Origin: Weizmannia acidilactici
Lineage (GTDB): Bacteria; Bacillota; Bacilli; Bacillales; Bacillaceae_C
DNA length: 64,000 bases
Direction: 5' to 3'
Assembly (NCBI RefSeq): GCF_008974185.1
Contig: NZ_BKZP01000012.1
Location: 1 to 64,000 of the forward strand
Shown here piece by piece: positions 27,027-36,992 of this stretch (its first letter is position 1; each line of letters opens with the position of its first letter). A model generated the notes under the pieces. The model was not told the origin of the DNA and ran no database searches. It worked only from the letters and a program-made list of their open reading frames with translations. The translations under genes were made by a program, and so were the position numbers.

Positions 27027-27794
27027 TTATCCTTCATCCGGTTTCAGGCCTTTTTTTAGCTCTTCCATTTGGCTGAGAAAACGTTTCGATTTCAAATGCA
27101 GGCCAGAATATTCATCATAGTACATGGAAATGGCCTGCCTTAATTCTTTTTTTGTCGATTCTTTTACGGAAATGGTGCCTAGCCGGTTGATATCCAGAAA
27201 ATAAAAAATCCGGAGCAGCCTGATGGAGGGCTGGGACAACGGAAGCCGGTACGGGTCGCGGCCAAAACAGCGGTCGCAAAGAAGTCCGTTTTCCCGGATG
27301 GAAAATGCAAAGGCCCCTGCCCGGCTTCCGCATACCGCGCACTTGTCCATGGACGGGTACAGCCCGAGCACATTCAGCATTTTCATTTCAAAAATGTTGG
27401 TGATGATTTCCGTATCATAGCCTTCATCGATATATTCAAGCGTGCGCAGCAGCAGTTCAAACAAAAAAGGGTTCTTTTTTTTGTCTTCCACCGCCTTATC
27501 CAAAAGTTCAATCACATATACGGCATATGCCGTTTTAAAAATATCTTCGCGGATATAGCGCATGGAAGAAACAATTTCGCCCTGTTGGAGTGTGCCGAGA
27601 CCCCGCGACGGCTGGAAAAGAAAGTTTCCGTATGTAAAGATTTGGGAAACCGCGGCCAAGCGGCTGTTCGGTTTTTTTGCACCGCGTGCCATTACACTCA
27701 GTTTCCCAAATTCCCGCGTATAAATATGCAATATTTTATTGGATTCGCCATAATCCGTATTTTTAATGACGATCCCTTCACATTTTTCGAACAA
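27027..27794 (-). CDS. recO: DNA repair protein RecO
   Basis: The 255-aa recombination mediator loads RecA on SSB-coated DNA. It has an N-terminal OB fold ([17 protein letters not shown]), a helical middle and a zinc finger with Cys pairs CAVCG and CDRC. TTG at 27794 (reads FEKCEGIV) is preferred over GTG at 27803 because SD GAGGTG is then 6 nt away. In B. subtilis glyQ and glyS lie between recO and ccpN; they are missing here. Confidence 0.94.
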   Translation of the reverse strand: MFEKCEGIVIKNTDYGESNKILHIYTREFGKLSVMARGAKKPNSRLAAVSQIFTYGNFLFQPSRGLGTLQQGEIVSSMRYIREDIFKTAYAVYVIELLDKAVEDKKKNPFLFELLLRTLEYIDEGYDTEIITNIFEMKMLNVLGLYPSMDKCAVCGSRAGAFAFSIRENGLLCDRCFGRDPYRLPLSQPSIRLLRIFYFLDINRLGTISVKESTKKELRQAISMYYDEYSGLHLKSKRFLSQMEELKKGLKPDEG

Positions 27795-27844
27795 CCTTCC
27801 CACCTCTTGCTTTTAAAAAGCGGCCGGCCCGGCCTGCCGGCGGG

Positions 27845-27988
27845 TCATGTTACCGGAAAATCCGCTTCAGCCGGATCTTCTTCGGGTTCCTGCCGTTCTT
27901 TTTGCCGATCCCTTTCCAGTTCTTTAAAAAGCAGGTACGTATCAATATTGCCGGTATCCGCAAAGACTTTCCAGGTAAATTCCAACAT
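27845..27988 (-). CDS. yqzL: YqzL family small protein
   Basis: The 47-aa product reads MLEFTWKVFADTGNIDTYLL at its start, matching Bacillus YqzL, and ends in an acidic tail. It lies between era and recO, as in B. subtilis. Function unknown. ATG at 27988 is chosen because it gives the family start; an upstream in-frame ATG would add six residues. Confidence 0.88.
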   Translation of the reverse strand: MLEFTWKVFADTGNIDTYLLFKELERDRQKERQEPEEDPAEADFPVT

Positions 27989-28113
27989 CTTCACCACGCC
28001 TTTCATGTTGTGAGGGTCATGAATTTTTAAAAGCCTTCACTCATAGCTTCACCAGAGCAGATGCAAACATTCGGCGTAAAAATTGTCAATTGGCGCGTGA
28101 ATTCATCTCTGGG

Positions 28114-29425
<1,312 letters not shown>

Positions 29426-29433
29426 TTAATTGT

Positions 29434-29462
29434 ATTTTACTACAAGTTTGCCTCAAAGTTAA
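29434..29462 (-). promoter_or_regulatory. probable sigma-A promoter of cdd
   Basis: -35 TTAACT, 17-bp spacer, -10 TAAAAT on the minus strand, about 20 nt upstream of the cdd ATG, giving a short leader that just contains the SD. Confidence 0.5.
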
Positions 29463-29613
29463 AATGTATTTTTCATTATTTTTGAATATTTTAAGTTTCG
29501 TTAAAATTTTGTCGATGTATGGCTGGTTTAATCTTATTTTATCGTAAAGAAAGACGTGTTTCAAACCGCGCCGACCACAGGAAGGTTTAAAGGGCTATTT
29601 ACAGGATCATGCG

Positions 29614-29732
29614 GATCAGTGCGAAATTTGCGGGACTCCTGCGGGAAAAGACGGGCCAGGCGAGACCCCGCAGTACGGAACCGTGCGAGGAGGCTCGGCG
29701 CGGGCGGAAAGCGGGCGGATTTCGCGCTGATC
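29614..29732 (+). repeat. dispersed structured intergenic repeat of Bacillaceae type
   Basis: The element is bounded by a 14-bp, one-mismatch terminal inverted repeat (GATCAGTGCGAAAT). Inside lie the blocks GGGACTCCTGCGGG, GAGACCCCGCAG, GAGGAGGCTC and GCGGAAAGCGG, which I recall as a recurrent intergenic motif of Bacillus genomes, possibly the Bacillaceae-1 RNA family. CTGCGGG pairs with CCCGCAG. It lies between cdd and dgkA and encodes no protein. Confidence 0.6.
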
Positions 29733-29763
29733 ATTTCGGTTCTTCATAAAAAAAGAAGCCGCA

Positions 29764-30156
29764 TCAAAAAGCCGCTCCTTCGAATAAGTGAAGCAGTTTC
29801 GGAAGAAATACGATGCAGCCGATGATGGCGGCGAGCACCGCAGCCATCAGCACCGCTGCCGCTGCCGCATCCTTTGCCTGCTTGGCAAGCGGATGGTACC
29901 GGCCATCCGCCAAATCTACCGTCCGCTCAACTGCCGTATTCATCAGTTCCATCGAAAATACGCCGAAGATTGAAAAAAGCACTGCAATCCATTCGGCTTT
30001 GGAAAGGGAGAAAAAGAAACCGAGCAAAACGGCGCAAAAAGCCGCAAAAAGATGAAACCGGAAATTCCGTTCCCGCCTGATCGTCTGCCACACTCCTTCC
30101 AAAGCCGGCCGGAAAGGGGTACGGTATTTCGGGATATTTTTACCTTTTGAGCCCAT
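29764..30156 (-). CDS. dgkA: undecaprenol/diacylglycerol kinase DgkA
   Basis: The 130-aa integral membrane kinase recycles undecaprenol in Gram-positives. Three membrane helices and the signature [27 protein letters not shown] region (about 69-96) are present. It overlaps ybeY by 17 nt, so coupled translation is likely. Confidence 0.95.
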   Translation of the reverse strand: MGSKGKNIPKYRTPFRPALEGVWQTIRRERNFRFHLFAAFCAVLLGFFFSLSKAEWIAVLFSIFGVFSMELMNTAVERTVDLADGRYHPLAKQAKDAAAAAVLMAAVLAAIIGCIVFLPKLLHLFEGAAF

Positions 30157-30610
30157 ATCCGTCTAAAATCTCTTTCTGGCGTCCGAACATTTCCGCTTCA
30201 TCTTCTTTTGTCATATGGTCGTAACCGAGCAGATGGAGAAACCCGTGAACGGACAAAAAGCCCAGCTCCCTTAAAAACGAGTGCCCGTATTCCCTGGCCT
30301 GCTCCCTTGCGCGCGGCACGGAAATGATAATATCCCCGAGCACACGCGGCAATCCCTCACCAATAATTTCGATCTCCCCTTCCCCGGACTCTTCAAGCGC
30401 AAAAGAAATGACATCAGTTGGCTGGTCTTTATCACGGTACTCGCGGTTAATTTCGCGGATCCGCTCGTTATCGGTGAAGGTCACCGACAACTCGGTCCCG
30501 TCCTCAACCCCTTCTTGTTCAGCCGCATAATTCAACAAATCTTCAACGAGCCGCAGATTTTCTTCTGCCAGCTCATTCGTTTCATCAATCAAATCAATCG
30601 ATAAGGTCAT
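30140..30610 (-). CDS. ybeY: endoribonuclease YbeY
   Basis: The protein of about 156 aa is a zinc RNase in 16S rRNA maturation. The [11 protein letters not shown] motif provides three His ligands. ATG at 30610 ([11 protein letters not shown]) aligns with the B. subtilis start and has AAGGATG 9 nt upstream; the ATG at 30619 sits on its SD. Downstream of pgpH and overlapping dgkA. Confidence 0.95.
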   Translation of the reverse strand: MTLSIDLIDETNELAEENLRLVEDLLNYAAEQEGVEDGTELSVTFTDNERIREINREYRDKDQPTDVISFALEESGEGEIEIIGEGLPRVLGDIIISVPRAREQAREYGHSFLRELGFLSVHGFLHLLGYDHMTKEDEAEMFGRQKEILDGYGLKR

Positions 30611-30694
30611 GTCAGCCATCCTTTTTCTTTATATTATGCAATTGTAATGTTAACAAATATTGATGGTAAACGCGATACACCCACGGCCGTGAAA

Positions 30695-30862
30695 CTACTT
30701 CGGATACTGGATCCTTGAATGGAAAATGCCGTTCAGCGTTTCGCAAAGCGTACATTTAACAATCTTCAATTCTTTCATCATAATGTCACATTCATTAAAC
30801 TGTCCATCCATCATGCGGGCCTGCACAATGCTGTGGACCAAATTTTGAATTTCTTCCGGCGT
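30695..30862 (-). pseudogene. pgpH: out-of-frame 3' end of pgpH
   Basis: The 55 codons read TPEEIQNLVHSIVQARMMDG and end IFHSRIQYPK, matching the usual C-terminus of PgpH, but in a different frame from the upstream 665 codons. There is no SD or start codon of its own. It shows that the pgpH truncation is a recent frameshift or a sequencing error. Confidence 0.85.
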
Positions 30863-32808
30863 CGGACGGCCGCTTCAACGCTGTCCGCAATATTGATGAC
30901 AGCGGCTTCTTTCGTCTGCGGCTTCGGGCCGGAATAGCGGTAATCTTCTTCTTTTACCTCCGAGCTTTTCTTTTTCGCCTTGCTGTAAAAATATTTTATA
31001 CATGTCGTCCCGTGGTGCTGTTCGGCAATGTACACCAAAGCTTTCGGCAGCCTATAATTTTTTAGCATTTCCGCCCCGTCTTTTGTATGGGCAAAAATAA
31101 TGTCCCGGCTTACTTCCGGCTCGAGTCGGTCATGGGGATTGCCGGTATTCATCTGGTTTTCGATAAAAAATTGCGGGCGCTTCGTTTTCCCGATATCATG
31201 ATAGTAGCTTCCGACACGCGCCAAAGGGCCGTTTGCCCCGATCGCTTCGCACGCCGCTTCGGACAAGTTTGCGACCATCAAACTATGATGATACGTGCCG
31301 GGGGCTTCTATCAAGATTTTTTTCAAAAGCGGATGGTTCGGGTTGGACAATTCAATCAGCCGCATCGGGGACAAAATGCCGAACGCCGCTTCAAAAAACG
31401 GCTGCAGCCCCATGGTCAAGACCGCAGACAAAATGCCGGACAAAAACGCAAACAAAAGGGAATACAAAAAATCCATTTGTGCCATTTGCCCGGGATTCAA
31501 CAAATAAATAAAACAGACGGCCAGCATATTGAAAAGCGCGACGGATATCCCAGTTTTAAAAAGCCGTGTCCGCTCAAGCCGCGCCAGCAAAAGTAATATG
31601 CCGGCAGTACCGCTCAATAACGCATACACGACCATCTCGGCATTAAACATATCGGCTAATTCACCGTGGAATTCAATGCTCGCGCATGCCGCAAGCAGGA
31701 CACCAAGCAAAAAAGCCGAACGGTCCCTGAGCAGAATCTGGGCAAGCATTGGGGCCATTGCCGCAGGGTAAACATATTCGATCCCGGCAATTTGCAGGTG
31801 GATCAATGCGCCGATCAGCTTCATCAATGCAAGCGCGATCAGAAGAATCATGCCTGCCATGACAAGCCGGTTCTGCTTCGTTTCTTCGGGGGCGCGCATA
31901 TGGCGGACATATAAATACAAAAGGGTGCAGGCAAGCAGGACAAAAACGGCCAATCCGATATACGGTTTGATCGATCCGCTATTTTTTAATAAGCCGAACA
32001 GTTCAAGCTGGCGGTATGTTTCGCGGTCGATCAGATGCCCTTCCTGGACAATGACCTGCCCCTGAAGAATTTTAACAGGCTCCACACTATCCATCGCTTG
32101 CTTTTTTCTTTTTTCCGTCAGCTTTGCATCATACACATAATTGGGCACAATGGCGTACTTTCCGAGTTCGGCCGCCGCAGTTTTCAGACCTGCTGGCAAT
32201 GCGGATCTGCTGATTTTCACCGCAACGGCATCCCGGGCATAAGCCACATCGTCTTCTGTGATTTTTTTGCCGAGCGCTTCTTCGGCACTACTGACCACAA
32301 CGCTTCTAACTGCATCCAAATCATCCGGAGAAGCGGACAAAAGTGCGAGAAAACTGTTGTCGAAAATGGAACCGGCCACATTGCCTGAAACATTTTCAGT
32401 AAGGATTTCTTTTAGTTTTGCCAGTTTTTCTTCCTGTAATTTGTTGCTGCTTTTGCCGCTCTCTTTTTGTTTTTCATATTTCCCATTCACTTCTTCCACC
32501 ACATCAAAGATAGAATTCATAAGGGAAACACGGTTTTGCACCTGGCTAGTTTCATAAGTGTAAGCTTTTGCCACTTCACGGGCCGCTTTCTGCTTTTCTT
32601 CGTTCGTCTTCTCTTCATCAATAACTGTTTTCGGGGAGCGGATCGTATTATTCGCAATCGAAAATAATTTAATATCGTATGTTTGTGGCCTGATGTCTGG
32701 ATAAAAGATACCGAACATAATAAGGGCCAGAGAACACAGGATAACGGATGTAAACCCTTTAAATCCCAGCATCACCCGCAGCCTGCCGATATGCTCATGC
32801 AATTTCAT
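30811..32808 (-). CDS. pgpH: cyclic-di-AMP phosphodiesterase PgpH, C-terminus frameshifted
   Basis: The 665-codon frame encodes a 7TM-HD protein: N-terminal anchor, extracellular 7TMR-HDED domain (about 50-280), seven helices (285-465) and a cytosolic HD phosphodiesterase domain with YYHDIGK and HHGT. It hydrolyses c-di-AMP in related species. After the conserved SVEAAVR the frame runs into 17 unrelated residues and stops, while the expected C-terminal 55 residues continue in another frame (30695-30862). The true gene would be about 703-711 aa. Activity of the truncated form is uncertain because the last HD-domain helices are lost. Confidence 0.85.
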   Translation of the reverse strand: MKLHEHIGRLRVMLGFKGFTSVILCSLALIMFGIFYPDIRPQTYDIKLFSIANNTIRSPKTVIDEEKTNEEKQKAAREVAKAYTYETSQVQNRVSLMNSIFDVVEEVNGKYEKQKESGKSSNKLQEEKLAKLKEILTENVSGNVAGSIFDNSFLALLSASPDDLDAVRSVVVSSAEEALGKKITEDDVAYARDAVAVKISRSALPAGLKTAAAELGKYAIVPNYVYDAKLTEKRKKQAMDSVEPVKILQGQVIVQEGHLIDRETYRQLELFGLLKNSGSIKPYIGLAVFVLLACTLLYLYVRHMRAPEETKQNRLVMAGMILLIALALMKLIGALIHLQIAGIEYVYPAAMAPMLAQILLRDRSAFLLGVLLAACASIEFHGELADMFNAEMVVYALLSGTAGILLLLARLERTRLFKTGISVALFNMLAVCFIYLLNPGQMAQMDFLYSLLFAFLSGILSAVLTMGLQPFFEAAFGILSPMRLIELSNPNHPLLKKILIEAPGTYHHSLMVANLSEAACEAIGANGPLARVGSYYHDIGKTKRPQFFIENQMNTGNPHDRLEPEVSRDIIFAHTKDGAEMLKNYRLPKALVYIAEQHHGTTCIKYFYSKAKKKSSEVKEEDYRYSGPKPQTKEAAVINIADSVEAAVRRRKKFKIWSTALCRPA

Positions 32809-32911
32809 CTGCCGTTTGACACCGCCCTTTTAGAATCAGTCTTAACGCTTCCATCATACCAGTTTTCCGCATAAATTGCATGGCAAAATAACCCGGATAA
32901 AAGCATTCGGG

Positions 32912-33865
32912 TTACGCATTCTGGTAGGCCTCGATGATTTTTGCAACCAAAGGATGGCGGACGACATCGCTTTCTTCAAGATACACAAATGCGATGCCTT
33001 GTATATTTTCGAGCACCCTTTCCGCTGTCAAAAGCCCCGATTCCACCCCTTTCGGCAGGTCAATCTGCGTCCTGTCGCCGGTAATGACCATTTTAGAATT
33101 TAAGCCAAGCCGCGTCAGAAACATTTTCATTTGCGCCTGCGTCGTATTTTGCGCCTCATCCAGGATGACAAACGCATCATCCAGCGTACGCCCGCGCATA
33201 TAGGCAAGCGGCGCAATTTCAATCGTTTCCCTTTCTATAAGGCGCTGGGTATGTTCCGCGCCCAAAACATCATTTAACGCATCATAAAGGGGGCGCAAAT
33301 ACGGGTCGACTTTTTCTTTCAGGTCACCGGGCAAAAAGCCAAGGCTCTCGCCCGCTTCAACTGCAGGGCGGGTTAATATGATCCTTTTGACCTGCCCGCT
33401 TTTTAACGCATTCACCGCCATTACGACCGCCAAATACGTCTTTCCCGTACCGGCCGGGCCGATCCCGAAAACCAGGTCATGGTGCCGGATCGCTTTGATA
33501 TAGTCTAGTTGCCCCAAAGTTTTGATGCGAATCGCTTTTCCTTTCGCATTGCGGGAGATTTCTTCTTCATACAGGATGGTAAAATAATCAAGGTGCCCCT
33601 TTCTTTCCAGTTCAACAGCGTATAGCACATCACGCCCGCTGATATGGATGCCTTTCCGGACAAGATCAAGCAGCTTGGCCATCACCATAATAACCCTTTC
33701 GGCAGCCTCTTCTTCCCCGCTTGCCTGGATCGTTTCACCGCGGGTGATGATATGCACCCCGTAGGCATCCTCAAGTAGTTTCAAATGCCTGTCGGAAATC
33801 CCGAACAGGAGCACTGCTTCGTTTGTATTTTCCAATTGTAGTTTTGCCGTGCTTTCTTCTGTCAT
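32912..33865 (-). CDS. phoH: PhoH-like ATPase
   Basis: The 317-aa protein has an N-terminal KH-like region and a PhoH ATPase domain with Walker A GPAGTGKT, TRPAVEAGESLGFLPG and the Walker B region FVILDEAQN. It is thought to be an RNA-linked ATPase acting with YbeY, which lies two genes on. SD AAGGAG precedes the ATG. It overlaps yqfD by 4 nt. Confidence 0.95.
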   Translation of the reverse strand: MTEESTAKLQLENTNEAVLLFGISDRHLKLLEDAYGVHIITRGETIQASGEEEAAERVIMVMAKLLDLVRKGIHISGRDVLYAVELERKGHLDYFTILYEEEISRNAKGKAIRIKTLGQLDYIKAIRHHDLVFGIGPAGTGKTYLAVVMAVNALKSGQVKRIILTRPAVEAGESLGFLPGDLKEKVDPYLRPLYDALNDVLGAEHTQRLIERETIEIAPLAYMRGRTLDDAFVILDEAQNTTQAQMKMFLTRLGLNSKMVITGDRTQIDLPKGVESGLLTAERVLENIQGIAFVYLEESDVVRHPLVAKIIEAYQNA

Positions 33866-35055
33866 TCTAAGTCTCCTTGAGCAATTGGTTTTGCAATTGC
33901 AATATTCTCTATCACTTCGTAATGGATTGCCATTTTTAATGTACCATTCTCCACTTTTTCTTGCAAAACATATTCATCTGTGATTTGCGCATCCTTTTCC
34001 AGTTTTTTGCGCAAATCTTGCATGGCCAAAATCTTTGCTTCCTTCACGGCCTCATTTTTTGTGTATACTCTCGGCGCATCTTCTTTTTCCCGTACCGTCT
34101 GCCGGATGATGCGGATCGGCGTCTTCCATTTCAGGAATTTCACGCTATCCGCCTCTTCCGACGTATCGGAATACTTGTACGCTTGGTTTTTAAACCCCCA
34201 TACATGCAGCTTTACGGATCCGATACCGACGTAATATTTGCGGATTTCATTGCCAGTATAGACTTGGAAGCGGGATTTCAGCGGAAGCTCAACAGCAGTT
34301 TTATACCATGTTTTTCCATAGATCTTCCCCTTTGCCGCAACCGGATATTTTTCTTTATCATTTCCAATGATGCCCGAAACAAGCAGCTGGCCTTTTTTGA
34401 CATACTGGTTGATTTTCACAACCGGCTTTCCCTTTTCGACAAACATATTTTCGACGACCGCTTTCTGCGAGGCGACAAGATGCTGCGGCCCCGGATTTTT
34501 AACCGGCTTCGGCGTATTTTTCTCTACGACAGTAAAATGGTAGGTTGTCCCCTGCAAATCAACACCGATCCACGTCACGCCGGGAAGCGCGTTTGTCAGC
34601 TTATGCTGGACCGTTTCGATGTCATCCAGGAAAAATTGCAAATTCCCTTTCTTAATTCCCAGTTTGTCCAATTGCTTGCGGATTTCATGCTCAGTTTTCG
34701 GGGACGCGCCTTTAATTTCCACCCCCCAAACCACATTGGAAAGAAGCGTGATCATGGCCAAAAACAGAAAAAAACCAAACAGGAATCCGGCGTTTTTCAG
34801 CGTCCTTTTCCATAAAAAAGGTACGCCCCGGCCACGTAAAAAGCGGATCTCTAAGTCTTGGCCCCTCGCCTGTTTCCGGAGTTTGTGGATATCAGCCAAA
34901 TGCATCTCGAACGTGACGGTCATCGTTCCCTTCCGCTTTACATTCCATACCACCAAATCGGACCGTGTCAGCTGGTTGATAAAACGTTCAATCCCTTTTC
35001 CTTCAATTTTTACGAGCACTGTCCCCTTTATAAATGTTACCCATTGATTTTTCAA
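33862..35055 (-). CDS. yqfD: sporulation protein YqfD
   Basis: The 397-aa protein has one membrane helix (about 89-110) between a small N-terminal domain and a large extracytoplasmic part, as in YqfD, a mother-cell (sigma-E) sporulation gene in B. subtilis. The start is TTG at 35055 with SD AGGAG 9 nt upstream. It follows yqfC by 12 nt and overlaps phoH. Confidence 0.92.
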   Translation of the reverse strand: MKNQWVTFIKGTVLVKIEGKGIERFINQLTRSDLVVWNVKRKGTMTVTFEMHLADIHKLRKQARGQDLEIRFLRGRGVPFLWKRTLKNAGFLFGFFLFLAMITLLSNVVWGVEIKGASPKTEHEIRKQLDKLGIKKGNLQFFLDDIETVQHKLTNALPGVTWIGVDLQGTTYHFTVVEKNTPKPVKNPGPQHLVASQKAVVENMFVEKGKPVVKINQYVKKGQLLVSGIIGNDKEKYPVAAKGKIYGKTWYKTAVELPLKSRFQVYTGNEIRKYYVGIGSVKLHVWGFKNQAYKYSDTSEEADSVKFLKWKTPIRIIRQTVREKEDAPRVYTKNEAVKEAKILAMQDLRKKLEKDAQITDEYVLQEKVENGTLKMAIHYEVIENIAIAKPIAQGDLE

Positions 35056-35067
35056 CCGAAGCCACTC

Positions 35068-35352
35068 CTATCCGTTCAAATACACAACTTCATCTATTTT
35101 GCCTTCCAATAAGATTTCTTCAGGTAAAATCGTTTTGATGACAAACGACTGGCCTTTGATCAATAGCTGCCCGTTTTCGAGGAGCAGCCGGACTTCTTTA
35201 TCTGTAAATGTCAAAAGGCCGCGGTGGTTTTCAATGTAAATATGGATCTGGCCAATCATCGTGATTCTTGGAAGGTCCATCATCACATCTTGTGGAAGTT
35301 CCATTTTATGTGCCATCCAGTTTTGCAATTGCTGCCGCCATTTTTTTGCCAT
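35068..35352 (-). CDS. yqfC: sporulation protein YqfC
   Basis: The 94-aa protein matches YqfC in size, position and the YabP/YqfC-type core (LPRITMIGQIHIYIENHRGL). Homologues are sigma-E dependent and needed for efficient sporulation. ATG at 35352 has the SD AAAGGGGGG, but that SD lies inside a strong hairpin (35359-35402), so translation may be gated. First gene of yqfC-yqfD-phoH. Confidence 0.93.
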   Translation of the reverse strand: MAKKWRQQLQNWMAHKMELPQDVMMDLPRITMIGQIHIYIENHRGLLTFTDKEVRLLLENGQLLIKGQSFVIKTILPEEILLEGKIDEVVYLNG

Positions 35353-35402
35353 AAAAAAGAACCCCCCTTTCATCTCATATTTATGACACAAAAAAGGGGT
35401 TC
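35353..35402 (-). promoter_or_regulatory. SD-sequestering, terminator-like hairpin before yqfC
   Basis: On the minus strand GAACCCCTTTTT pairs with AAAGGGGGGTTC across a 20-nt loop and is followed by six T and the yqfC ATG. The 3' arm contains the yqfC SD. The shape is both an intrinsic terminator for an upstream transcript and a ribosome-site mask. Confidence 0.6.
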
Positions 35403-35444
35403 ATCACTGAATTTGCGATTTTCTTGCAGGCACATTCCGGGATT

Positions 35445-35568
35445 TTATGTAAAATATTCGATCGTCCCGTCCGGAAAATATTTTTCAATGTATGCTTGAA
35501 GTTTTTCTTTCAATTCTGTTTCTTGTTCTTTCGGGTAAATTTACTTGCCGATCCCGTACCTTCCTCAT
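35445..35568 (-). pseudogene. decayed small ORF
   Basis: One frame encodes MRKVRDRQVNLPERTRNRIE from an ATG at 35568; after a frame change the sequence continues as LQAYIEKYFPDGTIEYFT to a stop at 35445. The two halves together look like coding DNA broken by a frameshift, without an SD. It lies where B. subtilis has yqfB, floA and nfeD. Identity unknown. Confidence 0.3.
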
Positions 35569-35652
35569 TTTACGCAGTGCTTCTCTTCATCTGGAAAGGG
35601 GCTGGATGATCAGGGACGGGAGGATGAAAAGATAGGGAATGGGGCAGAGCAT

Positions 35653-35690
35653 TTAAAAAACCGGAAACCCCTCGGATTCCCGGCTTTATT
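35653..35690 (-). terminator. intrinsic terminator of rpsU-yqeY
   Basis: Minus-strand stem CCGGGAA/TTTCCGG with interior loop, followed by TTTTTTAAA, 10 nt past the yqeY stop. Confidence 0.72.
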
Positions 35691-35699
35691 ATGCAAAGA

Positions 35700-36146
35700 T
35701 CATGATAATTGCTGCTGAACGATATTTCTAACAATCGAACCGTCGGCTTTGCCTTTTACTTTCGGCATGACGGCTCCCATTACTTTGCCAATATCAGCTT
35801 TCGAAGCGGCACGCACTTCCTCAATCGTTTGTTGGACAATTTCACGCAATTCATCTTCAGAAAGCTGCTCCGGCAAATATGCGTTCACATAAGTCAATTC
35901 ATTTTGGATTTTTTCAACAAGGTCGTCACGACCCGCGTTTTTAAATTCCTGGAGGGAGTCTTTGCGTTGCTTTACTTCGCGAGAAAGGACCGTCAACTCT
36001 TCATCATTCGTCAAACCGTCTTTTCCGAGCTTGATCGCTTCGTTTTGAACAGCTGCTTTCAGCATACGAATTACGGAGAGTTTCTCTTTTTCTTTGTTCT
36101 TCATCGCTTGCTTCATATCGCTATTTAAACGCTCGAGAAGACTCAT
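35700..36146 (-). CDS. yqeY: GatB/YqeY domain protein
   Basis: The 148-aa helical protein is related to the C-terminal tRNA-binding domain of GatB; its own role is unknown. It starts [12 protein letters not shown] at ATG 36146 (a second ATG lies one codon upstream), SD AGGGTGG. It lies 14 nt after rpsU, and the two are cotranscribed as in other Bacillaceae. Confidence 0.93.
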   Translation of the reverse strand: MSLLERLNSDMKQAMKNKEKEKLSVIRMLKAAVQNEAIKLGKDGLTNDEELTVLSREVKQRKDSLQEFKNAGRDDLVEKIQNELTYVNAYLPEQLSEDELREIVQQTIEEVRAASKADIGKVMGAVMPKVKGKADGSIVRNIVQQQLS

Positions 36147-36160
36147 CATTCCACCCTCTC

Positions 36161-36334
36161 TTACCACTTACGTTTTCTGGCAGCTTCAGATTTCTTCTTG
36201 CGCCTTACGCTTGGTTTTTCATAGAATTCGCGCTTTCTATATTCTTGCAAAGTTCCCGTTTTGGAAACAGAACGTTTGAAGCGACGAAGAGCATCCTCAA
36301 GCGATTCGTTTTTCCGAACGATTGTTTTTGACAT
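36161..36334 (-). CDS. rpsU: 30S ribosomal protein S21
   Basis: The 57-aa basic protein ([20 protein letters not shown] start, Arg/Lys-rich tail) is the last protein to join the small subunit and helps mRNA binding. ATG at 36334 with SD GGGAGGG. It has a near-consensus promoter 66 nt upstream. Confidence 0.97.
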   Translation of the reverse strand: MSKTIVRKNESLEDALRRFKRSVSKTGTLQEYRKREFYEKPSVRRKKKSEAARKRKW

Positions 36335-36399
36335 TTCTCTTTCCCTCCCTCCGAACACAAACGGTTACATGTCAGGCATGGAAACCCATGTACTTTATA

Positions 36400-36428
36400 A
36401 GTATATAATATCCTCCATATTCGGTCAA
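36400..36428 (-). promoter_or_regulatory. sigma-A promoter of rpsU-yqeY
   Basis: -35 TTGACC, 17-bp spacer, -10 TATACT on the minus strand; leader about 60 nt. Confidence 0.75.
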
Positions 36429-36595
36429 CATCTGCGCTTCCATGTCTTGTTGATACCGGCTCTTTTTTTCTGCTCGCTCAAGTCAGCATATGCGGAATGT
36501 GCAGATGTTTACATGCTTTTGCCTCATCAGGGGCGCATATTTTAAAATTTTGTTATAATGGATGTAAAGTTTCTATAAAAGATTGAGGGATTACG

Positions 36596-36880
36596 ATGGA
36601 AAAAAACGAAGTGGCACACGTCATTGTTTCCGGCAGAGTACAAGGCGTCGGGTTCCGCTATCATACCCAGTTTCTAGCAAACCAACTGCATATCCGCGGA
36701 TGGGTCCGAAACAACGATGACGGCAGCGTGGAAGTGATGGCGGAAGGGGAACAAAAGGCGATGGAAAAGTTTATCGCGGGGCTAAAAAAAGGACCTTCCC
36801 GTTTTGCAAAAGTAACCGATGTCTATATTGAATATTTGCCAAACCAGGAACATTTCAAGGATTTCCGCGTGCTTTACTGA
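36596..36880 (+). CDS. acyP: acylphosphatase
   Basis: The 94-aa enzyme hydrolyses acyl phosphates such as 1,3-bisphosphoglycerate and carbamoyl phosphate. GRVQGVGFRYHTQ carries the catalytic Arg, and GWVRNNDDGSVEV the catalytic Asn. SD TTGAGGG precedes the ATG, and an extended -10 (TGTTATAAT) lies upstream. In B. subtilis the gene is elsewhere (yflL), so it has moved next to yqeW here. Confidence 0.95.
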   Translation: MEKNEVAHVIVSGRVQGVGFRYHTQFLANQLHIRGWVRNNDDGSVEVMAEGEQKAMEKFIAGLKKGPSRFAKVTDVYIEYLPNQEHFKDFRVLY

Positions 36881-36992
36881 ACGTCAAGCATTGCATCACA
36901 GTTGCCGGAGCCAAACAAGAAAAATAAAGCCCGCTTCATAAAACAGGCATGTTCTTCCCTTTCTTTCCATATGATCTTACGGGGGGAAGGAC

